Below, piece after piece: positions 44,759 through 53,227 of a DNA stretch of 64,000 nt; the stretch's first letter is position 1, and every line of letters starts with the position of its first letter. Made by a program: the position numbers and the translations under genes. This stretch comes from Rubrivivax albus (GTDB lineage: Bacteria; Pseudomonadota; Gammaproteobacteria; Burkholderiales; Burkholderiaceae_C), in NCBI RefSeq assembly GCF_004016515.1, contig NZ_SACT01000010.1, positions 124,001 through 188,000 on the forward strand. The letters run 5' to 3'. Under the pieces are notes generated by a model. The model was given only the letters and a program-made list of their open reading frames with translations. It was not told the DNA's origin and did no database searches.

Positions 44759-46839
44759 CCTTGAGCCAGGCTCCGTTGAACCCGCTGCTCGACGAGCGCG
44801 ACCTGCCGCGCTTCGACGCCATCGAGGCGTCGCATGTCACGCCTGCGCTGGACGTGCTGCTGGCCGAGGCCGAGACGGCCCTCGCGGCCGCGGGCTCGCC
44901 CGATGTGCCCGCCGGGGCCGACGCGCTCGCGCGCGTGCTCGATGCGCCGGTGGAACGTCTGCGCCGCGTCTGGGGCCATGTCGGCCACCTGCACGCCGTG
45001 GTGGACACGCCCGCCCTGCGCGCTGCCTACGGTGACAACCTGGCCCGCGTCACCGACTTCTTCACGCGGCTGGCGGCCGACCGACCGCTCTACGCCAAGA
45101 CCCGAGCCATCGCCGACGCGCCCGACTTCGCCGCGCTGCCCGCCGTCCGCCGCAAGGCGGTGGCCGATGCGCTGCGCGACTTCGAGCTGGGCGGCGCCGC
45201 GCTGGAGGGTCCGGCGCGCGAGCGTTTCGCCGCCATCGAGGCGCGCCTGGCCGAACTGTCGCAGCGCTATGGCGAACACGTGCTCGACGCCACCGACGCC
45301 TGGCACCTGGACGTGCCGGTCTCCCGCCTCGCCGGCCTGCCGGCCGACGTGGTGCAGGCCGCGCGCGGCGCGGCGGCCGACGCCGGCGTCCAGGAAGCCG
45401 ACCTGGCGCGCCTGACACTGCACGCGCCCTGTCGACTGCCGCTGCTGGCCACGGCCGACGACCGCGCGCTGCGCGAGACGGTCTACCGCGCCCACGGGCG
45501 GCTGGCCAGCGACCTCGGCCCCGCCGAACAGGACAACGGCCCGCTGATGCGGGAGATCCTGGCCCTGCGCCACGACCAGGCCACGCTGCTGGGCCGCCCG
45601 CACTTTGCCGCGCTGTCGCTCGTGCCCAAGATGGCCGGCAGCATGGAAGAGGTGCTGGACTTCCTTCGCGACCTCGCCCGCCGTGCCCGCCCCTTTGCGG
45701 AACAGGAACTCGCCGACCTGCAGGCCCATGCCAGGACCCTGGGCCTGGACGCATTGCAGCCCTGGGACCGGGCCTATGTCGGCGAAAAGCTCAAGCATCG
45801 TCGCCACGGCATCGACGACGAGATGCTGCGCCCCTGGTTCCCGCTGCCGCAGGTGTTGCGTGGTCTCTTCGAGCTCATCGAGCAGGTGCTGGGCGTGCGC
45901 ATCGAGGTTGCCGATGCGCCCGCCTGGCACGCGGATGTCACCCACCACCGGGTGCTGCAAGGCGAGGTCGAGATCGGACGCTTCTGGCTCGACCCGTACG
46001 CCCGTCCCGGCAAGCAGAGCGGCGCCTGGATGGACGAGGTGCGCACGCGGTGGCAACGGCCCGACGGCCGCGTCCAACGGCCACAGGCCCACCTGGTCTG
46101 CAACTTCGCGCCGCCGGTCGGCGGCCGGCCGTCGCTGCTCACGCACGACGAGGTGATCACGCTGTTCCACGAGTTCGGCCACGGCCTGCACCACCTGCTG
46201 ACCGAGGTGGACGAACTCTCGCTGTCGGGCATCTGCGGCGTCGAGTGGGACGCCGCCGAACTGCCCAGCCAGTTCATGGAGAACTTCGCGTGGGAATGGC
46301 CGGTGCTGCAGCGGCTCACGGCCCAGGTGGACACCGGCGCACCGTTGCCGCGCGACCTGTTCGACCGCCTGACGGCGGCCCGCCACTTCGGTGCCGGCCT
46401 GCGCATGCTGCGCGGGGTGGAGTACGGGCTGTTCGACATGCGGCTGCATGCCGAGCCCGGCGCCGGCGAGCGCGTGCTGGCGCTGGCGCGCGAGGTCGAG
46501 GCCGAGGTCTCGCTGCTGCGCCGGCCGGACGACGACCGCTGGCCGCACGCCTTCCTGCATGTCTTCGATGGTGGGTATGCCGCCGGGTACTACGGCTACC
46601 ACTGGGCCGAGGTGCTGTCGGCCGACGCCTTTGCGGCGTTCGAGGAGGCCGGGCTGTTCGATGCGGCCACCGGTGCGCGCTGGCGCCGCGAGGTGCTGGG
46701 CACCGGCGGCAGCCGCCCGGCCCAGGACAGCTTCCAGGCCTTCCGGGGCCGGCCGGCACGGTTGGAGGCGTTGCTCCGGCACCAAGGGCTGGTGCACAAA
46801 GGCGCTTTTGGCGTTGAGGCTGGGGCCACCACGCGTTAG
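44755..46839 (+). CDS. prlC: Oligopeptidase A (M3 metallopeptidase)
   Basis: A 694-residue zinc peptidase of family M3 that degrades short peptides and cleaved signal peptides in the cytoplasm. The zinc motif is H472-E-F-G-H476 in 'LFHEFGHGLHHLL', and the substrate loop 'HAFLHVFDGGYAAGYYGYHWAEVLSADAFA' is typical. I use the GTG at 44755, which overlaps the folD stop (GTGA). A TTG two codons later is also possible. The frame is open upstream only within folD. Confidence 0.93.
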   Translation: MTLSQAPLNPLLDERDLPRFDAIEASHVTPALDVLLAEAETALAAAGSPDVPAGADALARVLDAPVERLRRVWGHVGHLHAVVDTPALRAAYGDNLARVTDFFTRLAADRPLYAKTRAIADAPDFAALPAVRRKAVADALRDFELGGAALEGPARERFAAIEARLAELSQRYGEHVLDATDAWHLDVPVSRLAGLPADVVQAARGAAADAGVQEADLARLTLHAPCRLPLLATADDRALRETVYRAHGRLASDLGPAEQDNGPLMREILALRHDQATLLGRPHFAALSLVPKMAGSMEEVLDFLRDLARRARPFAEQELADLQAHARTLGLDALQPWDRAYVGEKLKHRRHGIDDEMLRPWFPLPQVLRGLFELIEQVLGVRIEVADAPAWHADVTHHRVLQGEVEIGRFWLDPYARPGKQSGAWMDEVRTRWQRPDGRVQRPQAHLVCNFAPPVGGRPSLLTHDEVITLFHEFGHGLHHLLTEVDELSLSGICGVEWDAAELPSQFMENFAWEWPVLQRLTAQVDTGAPLPRDLFDRLTAARHFGAGLRMLRGVEYGLFDMRLHAEPGAGERVLALAREVEAEVSLLRRPDDDRWPHAFLHVFDGGYAAGYYGYHWAEVLSADAFAAFEEAGLFDAATGARWRREVLGTGGSRPAQDSFQAFRGRPARLEALLRHQGLVHKGAFGVEAGATTR

Positions 46840-46842
46840 ATT
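46814..46842 (+). promoter_or_regulatory. Promoter of the glutaredoxin-like gene, inside the end of prlC
   Basis: TTGAGG (46814-46819) and TAGATT (46837-46842) have an exact 17-base spacer. The -10 ends six bases before the ATG at 46849, so transcription should start at the A of ATG. Most of the promoter lies within the last codons of prlC. Confidence 0.5.
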
Positions 46843-46848
46843 CCACGC

Positions 46849-47487
46849 ATGCGCACGCTGCACGCCCTGTCGGTCCTCTCCGCGGCCCTCCTGCTGGCCG
46901 GCGCCGGCCCGGCGGCGGCGCAGTACAAGGTCGTCGGCCCTGATGGCCGCGTCACCTACACCGACCGACCACCCGCCGACGGCAGCGTGCGCGTCACCGA
47001 GATCGGCCGGCGCGCCCCGGTGGCCGAGCCGGCTGCGGGCAGCGCCCTGCCTGCCGACCTGCAGCGCACCGCAGCACGCTTCCCGGTCACGCTGTTCACG
47101 GCCGAGAACTGCCCGCCCTGCGACAGCGGGCGCGACCTGCTCAAGCAGCGCGGCGTGCCCTACACCGAGCGCCAGATCGTCAGCAACGACGACGTGGCCG
47201 CGCTGGAGCGCACCATTGGCGGGCGCACCGTGCCCTCGCTCACCGTGGGTGGGCAGGCGCTGCGCGGTTTCTCCGCCGGCGACTGGACGTCCTACCTCGA
47301 CGCCGCCGGCTACCCGCGCGAATCGCGCCTGCCGCGCACCTGGGCACCGCCGGCCCCCACGCCGCTGGTGGCCCGGGCCCCCCTGCCCGCGCCCGCGCCG
47401 AACGCGCCGCCCGTGCCACCGCCGGCACCGGCCACGCCCGTAGACGCCGAGACCGGCCCCGAAGGCACGACCGGCATCCGGTTCTGA
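46849..47487 (+). CDS. Exported DUF4124 / glutaredoxin-like protein
   Basis: A 212-residue protein with a signal peptide (to about AAAQ, residue 25) and a DUF4124 segment 'YKVVGPDGRVTYTDRPP'. A glutaredoxin-like domain follows, with a CPPC active site (C88, C91) in 'FTAENCPPCDSGRDLL', the cis-proline loop 'GRTVPSLTVGGQ' and 'GFSAGDW'. The tail of about 60 residues is Pro/Ala-rich. It is probably a periplasmic thiol-disulfide protein. No ribosome site is seen; the gene appears to have a leaderless transcript from the promoter at 46814. Confidence 0.8.
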   Translation: MRTLHALSVLSAALLLAGAGPAAAQYKVVGPDGRVTYTDRPPADGSVRVTEIGRRAPVAEPAAGSALPADLQRTAARFPVTLFTAENCPPCDSGRDLLKQRGVPYTERQIVSNDDVAALERTIGGRTVPSLTVGGQALRGFSAGDWTSYLDAAGYPRESRLPRTWAPPAPTPLVARAPLPAPAPNAPPVPPPAPATPVDAETGPEGTTGIRF

Positions 47488-47502
47488 CGGCTGGCGCGGC
47501 GC

Positions 47503-48696
47503 TCAGGCCCGCAACCGCCGGGCCAGCCAGGCGCCCGAGCCCACCAGGGCACCCACGATCCAGAACATCGACGCCGCGCCGATGGCCGCACCGGCAGCGC
47601 CGAAGAGCAGCGGCATCACGGTGCTGGAACCGTTGATCGTCATGGAGCGAAAGGCCAGCGCCTGGCCGTGCCGGTCCTCCGGCGTCAGGTGGTGCAGCAC
47701 CGTCATCAGCATCGGCTGCACGCAGCCCAGGGTGACCCCCAGCGCCACGGCGCAGGCGCCCATCAGCCAGGGCTGGGTCACTAGCGGGTAGACGGCGAAG
47801 ATCAGCGCCGTGCCGAGCATGGCGCCGGCCACCACCCGCGCCGGCTGCAGGTGGCGCGCGAGCAGCGGGATCAGCACGCGCACGCCGGTGACCGACAGCG
47901 TGAAGCTGCCCAGCACGAGACCGATGGTGGTGGCGCTGAAGCCCCGCTCGTGGCCGAGGATGGGCACGGCGAAGCTGTGCACGTCCCAGCACATCGACAG
48001 CAGCCAGTTCACCGCCAGCAGGCGCTTCATGCCCGGCAGGGCGAACAGCTCGCCCAGGGGTGCGCTGCCCCCGTCGCGAGCCCGGCCGGGTGCTGCCGCC
48101 ACCGGAACGGCGCGTGCAGCCAGCAGGCTGGCCAGCGGCAGCACCAGCAGCGCCGCATAGGCCACTCCGAAACCGGCAGCGTCGATCAGCAGGCCGACCG
48201 TCACCGGGCCGATGACGTTGGCCAGCGACGGCGCGATGCCCAGCCAGCTGAACACGCGCACGCGCTCCACCGGGTCACGCGCGGTCAGGCCACCGGTGCG
48301 CTGCACCGCGATCAGCCCAATGTTGGCCCCGGCACCGGCCGCCACCGCCCCTGCGGCCAGCAATGCTCCCGCAGGCCAGCCCTGGAACGCGGCGGACACG
48401 GCCGCCAGCAGCAGGCCCGCGCAGCACAGACCGCCGGCGATGTGCACCGGGCGGTGGAAGCCCCACCGGTCGGCCAGGCGCCCGGCTGTCATGGCCAGCA
48501 GCACCGGGGCGGCGGCGAACAACGCCAGCAGCACGCCCACGCGCCACGGCGTGGCGCCGCGCGCCAGCGCGTCCAGCGGTGCGGCCATGCGCAGGCCGGT
48601 CATGGCCGCGTGCAGGCCCACCTGGCTAGCCACCAGTGCCGCGAGCAGACGGCCAAAGCCTGGCGATGGCCCGCCCGAGACAGCGTCGGCGCTCAA
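47503..48696 (-). CDS. MFS transporter
   Basis: A 397-residue protein with about twelve hydrophobic segments and the MFS loop motif between helices 2 and 3, 'AGRLADRWGFHRPV'. A related sequence appears in the second half ('GHERGFSATTIGLVLGSFTLSVTGVRVLIPLLARHL'). No substrate can be inferred. The start codon is TTG at 48696, ten bases after the rmuC stop, so it is probably cotranscribed with rmuC. It converges on the glutaredoxin-like gene across 15 bases. Confidence 0.85.
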   Translation of the reverse strand: MSADAVSGGPSPGFGRLLAALVASQVGLHAAMTGLRMAAPLDALARGATPWRVGVLLALFAAAPVLLAMTAGRLADRWGFHRPVHIAGGLCCAGLLLAAVSAAFQGWPAGALLAAGAVAAGAGANIGLIAVQRTGGLTARDPVERVRVFSWLGIAPSLANVIGPVTVGLLIDAAGFGVAYAALLVLPLASLLAARAVPVAAAPGRARDGGSAPLGELFALPGMKRLLAVNWLLSMCWDVHSFAVPILGHERGFSATTIGLVLGSFTLSVTGVRVLIPLLARHLQPARVVAGAMLGTALIFAVYPLVTQPWLMGACAVALGVTLGCVQPMLMTVLHHLTPEDRHGQALAFRSMTINGSSTVMPLLFGAAGAAIGAASMFWIVGALVGSGAWLARRLRA

Positions 48697-48706
48697 GCGG
48701 GTGCGC

Positions 48707-50143
48707 TCACTCGACGGCGGTCTCGTCGATGGCGGCGTCGTCCGCCAGCGCGGCGCCTCCGGGCAGCAACTGGCTCGCGCGGGCGTCGGGCAAGGCCTCC
48801 ACGCCGCGCAGCTGGCGCGCCATCGCGCGTGTGCGCACCTCGGCCGCCTCGATGGTGTTCCCCGCTTCCTGCAGCTTCTTGCGCGTCTTGGCCAGCACGT
48901 CGCCGAACTTGCCGAACTCGGTCTTCACCGCCCCCAGGACCTCCCAGACCTCGGCCGAGCGCTTCTCCAGCGCCAGCGTGCGGAAGCCCATCTGCAGGCT
49001 GTTGAGCGTGGCCAGCAGCGTGGTCGGCCCGGCCAGCATCACCTTGTGCTCGCGCTGCAGGCCCTCCACCAGCCCCGGGCGGCGCAGCGCCTCGGCGTAC
49101 AGGCCCTCGGTCGGCACGAAGAGGATGGCGAAGTCGGTGGTGTGCGGCGGGCCCACGTACTTCTCGCGGATCGTCTTCGCCTCCAGCCGCAGCTGGGTCT
49201 CGATGCCCTTGGCGGCGGCCTCCGCACCGGCAGCATCGGCGCGCTCGTGGGCATCGAGCAGGCGTTCGTAGTCCTCGCGCGGGAACTTGGCGTCGATGGG
49301 CAGCCACAGCGGCGCGCCGTCCGCGCGCTGGCCCGGCAACTTGATCGCGAACTCCACGTAGGCCTGGCTGCCCGGCAGCGTGGCCACGTTGCGCGCGTAC
49401 TGGTCGGGCGTGAACACCTGTTCCAGCAGGCCGGCCAGCTGCACCTCGCCAAACACGCCGCGCGTCTTCACGTTGGTCAGCACGCGGTTGAGCGCGCCCA
49501 CGTCGCGCGCCAGCGTCTGCATCTCGCCCAGACCTCGGTGCACCTGCTCCAGGCGCTCGGCCACCTGCTTGAAGCTCTCGCCCAGACGCTGCTCCAGCGT
49601 GGCGTGCAGCTTCTCGTCCACCGTGGCACGCATCTGTTCGAGCTTGGCCTCGTTGCCCTCCTGCAGCCGCGCCAGGCGCTGCTCCATGGCCTCGGCCAGG
49701 CGGCGCAGCGCAGCGTCCTGGGCCTCGCGGGCCGCCTGGGCCTGCTGCACGAGGGTGCTCTGCAACTGCCGCTGCTGGTCGCCCAGCGCGGTCTGCTGCG
49801 CACGCTGCTGCTCGGTCAGCGTGGCCTGCAGCGCCTGGGCCTGCTGGGTCAGCGTGCTCTGGGTGGCCGCCAGCTGCACGCGGAAGGCGTCGATCTGCTC
49901 GTTCTGCGTGCGCGCCACGTCGCCGGACTGCGCCAGCAGCATCTGCTGGAAGGTGGCCAGGTCCCCGCGCGTGGCCTGCGACTGACGGCCCAGCTCGTCG
50001 CGCAGGTCGCGTTCGAGCTGGTCGATCTGGGCCGGCGTGCGGTCGTCGCGCCCCCGCAGCACGAGCCAGACCAGCACCAGCAGGTTCAGCACGGCCAGGG
50101 CGGCCAGCGCCACCAGCCAGGGATCGAAAGCCGGGTCCGTCAT
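48707..50143 (-). CDS. rmuC: RmuC family DNA recombination protein
   Basis: A 478-residue protein with one N-terminal membrane helix ('PWLVALAALAVLNLLVLVWLVL'), a long Gln/Ala-rich coiled coil (about residues 40-200), and the RmuC nuclease-like domain ('VKTRGVFGEVQLAGLLEQVFTPDQYARN', 'LWLPIDAKFPREDYERL', 'FAILFVPTEGLYAEAL'). RmuC limits inversions at short repeats and is thought to act as a nuclease. GACAAT lies six bases before the ATG with no ribosome site, so a leaderless start is likely. Two perfect palindromes lie 39-76 bases upstream. Confidence 0.93.
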   Translation of the reverse strand: MTDPAFDPWLVALAALAVLNLLVLVWLVLRGRDDRTPAQIDQLERDLRDELGRQSQATRGDLATFQQMLLAQSGDVARTQNEQIDAFRVQLAATQSTLTQQAQALQATLTEQQRAQQTALGDQQRQLQSTLVQQAQAAREAQDAALRRLAEAMEQRLARLQEGNEAKLEQMRATVDEKLHATLEQRLGESFKQVAERLEQVHRGLGEMQTLARDVGALNRVLTNVKTRGVFGEVQLAGLLEQVFTPDQYARNVATLPGSQAYVEFAIKLPGQRADGAPLWLPIDAKFPREDYERLLDAHERADAAGAEAAAKGIETQLRLEAKTIREKYVGPPHTTDFAILFVPTEGLYAEALRRPGLVEGLQREHKVMLAGPTTLLATLNSLQMGFRTLALEKRSAEVWEVLGAVKTEFGKFGDVLAKTRKKLQEAGNTIEAAEVRTRAMARQLRGVEALPDARASQLLPGGAALADDAAIDETAVE

Positions 50144-50181
50144 GCCGCGATTGTCTCAGCGCACCGACGATGACCCTGCGC

Positions 50182-50219
50182 GGCGTGAAATTTCACGCCA
50201 CGATCGCATTTGATCAAAT
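50182..50219. promoter_or_regulatory. Two perfect palindromes upstream of rmuC
   Basis: GGCGTGAAATTTCACGCC (50182-50199, 18 bp) and ATTTGATCAAAT (50208-50219, 12 bp) are both perfect and nine bases apart. They sit upstream of the probable rmuC transcription start and just before the candidate small RNA on the plus strand, so they could control either. The regulator is not identified. Confidence 0.45.
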
Positions 50220-50225
50220 ACACTG

Positions 50226-50313
50226 CAGGTGCCTCGAACACCCCGCGTGGGCGAGGCGGACAGAAGCGACCTTTGCGGAGCCCTCTACCTTGTGTGGTGG
50301 GCTCCCTTTTTTT
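50226..50313 (+). ncRNA. Candidate small RNA ending in an intrinsic terminator
   Basis: A strong plus-strand terminator (50277-50313) has no plus-strand gene upstream, since rmuC and the ClC gene both run on the minus strand. The 50 bases before it can fold into a first hairpin with stem GCCTCG (50231-50236) / CGAGGC (50252-50257), an inner CCC/GGG stem and a GCGT loop, then a linker. A possible start lies after the extended -10-like TGATCAAAT (50211-50219), although no -35 is evident. The expected transcript is about 88 nt and would be antisense to the last codons of the ClC gene. Confidence 0.4.
50277..50313 (+). terminator. Strong plus-strand intrinsic terminator
   Basis: GGAGCCC (50277-50283) pairs with GGGCTCC (50299-50305), with inner ACC/GGT pairing, and is followed by C and seven T. 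It overlaps the stop codon of the minus-strand ClC gene. On the minus strand the hairpin lacks a T-run, so it is oriented for plus-strand transcripts. Confidence 0.75.
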
Positions 50314-51649
50314 CGGGCTCCAGCGGCACGCCCAGACGCAGCAGCTGCAGCCGCGCCAGCGCCGGGTACAGCGGCGCACTGATCAGCCGAGAGATGCCGC
50401 TGGCGATGAGGGCGCAGGCCATCAGGCTCAGCACCATGGAATGGCCGTTGATCATCTCCATCACGATGATGAAGGCGGTCAACGGCGCCTGCGTCACCGC
50501 GGCCAGGAAACCGGCCATGCCCAGCGCGATCAGTGCGGGCCGCTCTGCGAAGCCGATCAGTGCTGCCACATCGCTGCCGATGCCGGCCCCCACGGCCAGC
50601 GACGGCGCGAACACACCGGCTGGCACGCCGGTCCACGTGGTCAGCCACGTGGCGATCAGCTTCAGCGGCGTGTAAAGCAACTCGCCGGTGCGCTCGCCTT
50701 CGAGCAGGACCTTGGTCTGTTCGTAGCCGCTGCCGAAGGTGGCACCTTGTGTGACCACGCCGATCACCGCCACCAGCAGCGCGCAGCCGGCGGCAAAGCG
50801 CACGGGCGCGCGGGCCCGCTGGCGGCTGAAGATGTCCTTGCCACCGGCCAGCGACACGATCAGCAGGCGCGAGAACAGGCCACCGGCCAGCCCGCAGACC
50901 ACCGCGATCAGCAGCCCCGGCCCGAACAGCGACCAGCCCAGCTGCGGCACCAGGATGCGGCCGAAGTAGCTGTTGTTGCCGTAGATCGACACCGCCATCA
51001 GACCGGCCAGCACGATGGCCGAGATCAACAGCGCGCTGCTGCGCTGTTCCCGGCGGTGCCAGAGCTCCTCGATGGCGAACATGACCCCACCCAGCGGCGT
51101 GTTGAAGGCCGCCGCGATGCCAGCGGCGCCCCCGGCCATCAGCAGGCCGTGCTCGCTGATGGTGTGCCGGTCGGGCAGCCAGCGGCGGGCGCTGTGCATC
51201 ACGCCGGCGGCAATCTGCACCGACGGCCCTTCGCGTCCCAGCGACAGGCCGGCCAGCAGCCCCCCGGAGGTCAGCACCACCTTGCCGATGGCCAGCTTCA
51301 TCGACACGTACAGGCCGCGCTTGCCGGCCGGTGTGGTGTCCTCCATCGCGGCCACCACCTGCGGGATGCCCGAACCGGCCGCGCCGGGCAGGAAGCGGCG
51401 CGTCAGCCACACGATGACGGCGGTGGCCAGCGGCATCCACAGCAGTGGCGCCCACCAGGCGGCCTGCTCGATGCGCTGGAACTGGTGAAAGGCCATCTCC
51501 GCCAGCCAGGTGAACCCGGCCACCACCAGGCCCGCTGCGGCGGCGAAGGCGAGCACGACACCGCGGGTGATCCACGGGCGCCATTCGGTCAGTTCGCCGC
51601 GCAGGCGGGCCCGCCAGTCGGGATGGTGCAGGGGTTGGTGCAGGCTCAA
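50285..51649 (-). CDS. ClC-family chloride channel/transporter
   Basis: A 454-residue membrane protein with the ClC selectivity motifs GSGIPQ (in 'AAGSGIPQVVAAMED'), GREGPSVQ and 'GVPAGVFAPSLAVGAGIG', plus about ten further helices. In the GREGP motif the glutamate that gates or exchanges protons is kept, favouring a Cl-/H+ exchanger. No CBS domains are present. The start codon is TTG at 51649, preceded by GAGGAG. It is divergent from a MarR gene across 89 bases, which may regulate it. Confidence 0.9.
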   Translation of the reverse strand: MSLHQPLHHPDWRARLRGELTEWRPWITRGVVLAFAAAAGLVVAGFTWLAEMAFHQFQRIEQAAWWAPLLWMPLATAVIVWLTRRFLPGAAGSGIPQVVAAMEDTTPAGKRGLYVSMKLAIGKVVLTSGGLLAGLSLGREGPSVQIAAGVMHSARRWLPDRHTISEHGLLMAGGAAGIAAAFNTPLGGVMFAIEELWHRREQRSSALLISAIVLAGLMAVSIYGNNSYFGRILVPQLGWSLFGPGLLIAVVCGLAGGLFSRLLIVSLAGGKDIFSRQRARAPVRFAAGCALLVAVIGVVTQGATFGSGYEQTKVLLEGERTGELLYTPLKLIATWLTTWTGVPAGVFAPSLAVGAGIGSDVAALIGFAERPALIALGMAGFLAAVTQAPLTAFIIVMEMINGHSMVLSLMACALIASGISRLISAPLYPALARLQLLRLGVPLEPEKKGAHHTR

Positions 51650-51738
51650 CGTCGAAACTCCTCGGGCTCAAGCGGCGCAGGCCCACGTCGACGGTCGCCG
51701 GCCCTGGCCGGGGGCAGGACGCCCACTATCATCGCCGC

Positions 51739-52236
51739 ATGTCCGACACGCCCTCGCCCACCGACAGCACCCAGCCGGCCCAAGCGCCGGCGCGCGTGCT
51801 CAGGCGCTTCCGCCAGGTGTTCACCGCCACGCGCAACCACTACCAGCAGGTGGAGAAGCACGTCGGCATCGGTGGTGCCCAGGTCTGGGCGCTGGGCATC
51901 ATCGGCGCACAGCCCGGCATCGGCGTGGGCGGGCTGGCGCGCACCATGCACATCCACCAGTCCACGGCCAGCAACCTGGTGCGCGCGCTGGTCGACCGTG
52001 AGCTGGTGTCCACCGCGCGCGAAGGCGCCGACCGCCGCGCCGTCCAGCTTCGGCTGCTGCCCGCGGGCACGGACCTGCTGGCCAAGGCGCCCGGGCCCTA
52101 CACCGGGCTGTTGGTGCAGGCGCTGGACCGCCTGGACGATGCGACACTGGCTCGGCTCGAGGCCGACCTGACCCAGCTGGCGCAGGCGATGGGCATCGGC
52201 GAGGACGCGCCGGCCCTGCCGATCGCACAGCTGTAG
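51739..52236 (+). CDS. MarR-family transcriptional regulator
   Basis: A 165-residue winged-helix regulator. The DNA-binding region 'PGIGVGGLARTMHIHQSTASNLVRALVDRELVSTAREGADRRAVQLRLLPAG' has the recognition helix and the basic wing (REGADRR) of MarR proteins. The N-terminal 20 residues are Pro/Thr-rich and probably disordered. TATCAT lies six bases before the ATG and no ribosome site is seen. It is divergent from the ClC gene and ends one base before the stop of the convergent dehydrogenase gene. Ligand unknown. Confidence 0.88.
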   Translation: MSDTPSPTDSTQPAQAPARVLRRFRQVFTATRNHYQQVEKHVGIGGAQVWALGIIGAQPGIGVGGLARTMHIHQSTASNLVRALVDRELVSTAREGADRRAVQLRLLPAGTDLLAKAPGPYTGLLVQALDRLDDATLARLEADLTQLAQAMGIGEDAPALPIAQL

Positions 52237-52237
52237 T

Positions 52238-53227
52238 TCAGACACCCGTCAAGGGCAGCACGCCCGGGTTCACCGGCGTCGGCGGCGTGCCGCCGGTCAG
52301 GGCCGCGATCAGGTTGTCCGCGGCCAGCTCGGCCATCGCACGGCGTGTGCGATGGGTGGCGCTGGCGATGTGCGGTGTGAGCACCACGTTGGGCACGGTG
52401 AGCAGGTCCGGGTGCACCGCCGGCTCGCCCTCGAACACGTCCAGGCCGGCCGCTGCGATGCGCCGCTCGCGCAGCGCCGCGGCCAGCGCCGCGTCGTCGA
52501 CGATGCCGCCCCGTGCGATGTTGGTCAGCGTGGCGGTGGGCTTCATCTGCGCCAGTTCGGCCGCACCGATGGCGTGGTGGCTGGCGGCCGAATACGGCAG
52601 CACCAGTACCAGGTGGTCGGCCTGTCGAAGCAGCGTGGCCTTGTCGACCCAGATGGCGCCCAGCGGCGCTTCCTGCGCGGCCGGCAGGCGGCTGCGGTTG
52701 TGATACAGGACCTTCATGCCGAAGCCCAGTGCGCCACGCCGCGCGATGGCCTGGCCGATGCGGCCCATGCCCAGGATGCCCAACGTGCTGCCGTGCACCT
52801 CGGCGCCGGCAAACATGTCGTAGGACCACTTGGTCCAGCGGCCGGCGCGCAGGTAATGCTCGCTCTCGGCCATGCGGCGCGCGGTGGCCATCATCAGCGC
52901 AAAGCCGAAGTCCGCGGTGGTCTCGGTCAGCACGTCGGGCGTGTTGGTGGCCAGCACGCCGCGGGCGTCGAAGGCGGCGATGTCCAGGTTGTTGTAACCC
53001 ACCGCCATGTTGGCCACCACGCGCAGCTGCGGGTGAGCGTCGAGCACCGCGGCGTCGATGCGCTCGCTGCCGGTGGTCAGGGCGCCGAGCTTGCCCTTCA
53101 GCCGGGCCGACAACTCCGCGGGCGTGTACACGGTGTCGTCGGGATTGGCCTCGACGACGAAGTGTTCACGCAGGCGCGCCAGCGTCTCCGGGTAGATCGC
53201 CCGCGCGACCAGGACCGACGGCGTCAT
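52238..53227 (-). CDS. D-2-hydroxyacid dehydrogenase (glyoxylate/hydroxypyruvate reductase-like)
   Basis: A 329-residue NAD(P)-dependent enzyme. The Rossmann motif GILGMGRIGQAIA lies at about residues 153-165. The catalytic Arg is in 'NIARGGIVDDAAL', Glu in 'LDVFEGEP' and His in 'LTPHIASAT'. The N-terminal 'MAVGYNNLDIAAFDARGV' is characteristic of the glyoxylate/hydroxypyruvate reductase group. The ATG at 53227 overlaps the nitroreductase stop by four bases. It is the last gene of a six-gene operon. Confidence 0.9.
   Translation of the reverse strand: MTPSVLVARAIYPETLARLREHFVVEANPDDTVYTPAELSARLKGKLGALTTGSERIDAAVLDAHPQLRVVANMAVGYNNLDIAAFDARGVLATNTPDVLTETTADFGFALMMATARRMAESEHYLRAGRWTKWSYDMFAGAEVHGSTLGILGMGRIGQAIARRGALGFGMKVLYHNRSRLPAAQEAPLGAIWVDKATLLRQADHLVLVLPYSAASHHAIGAAELAQMKPTATLTNIARGGIVDDAALAAALRERRIAAAGLDVFEGEPAVHPDLLTVPNVVLTPHIASATHRTRRAMAELAADNLIAALTGGTPPTPVNPGVLPLTGV

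Noticed and set aside
50208..50219. ATTTGATCAAAT as an FNR/Anr box
   Set aside because: The FNR consensus TTGAT-N4-ATCAA needs four bases between half sites; here the halves overlap, so I list it only as an unassigned palindrome.
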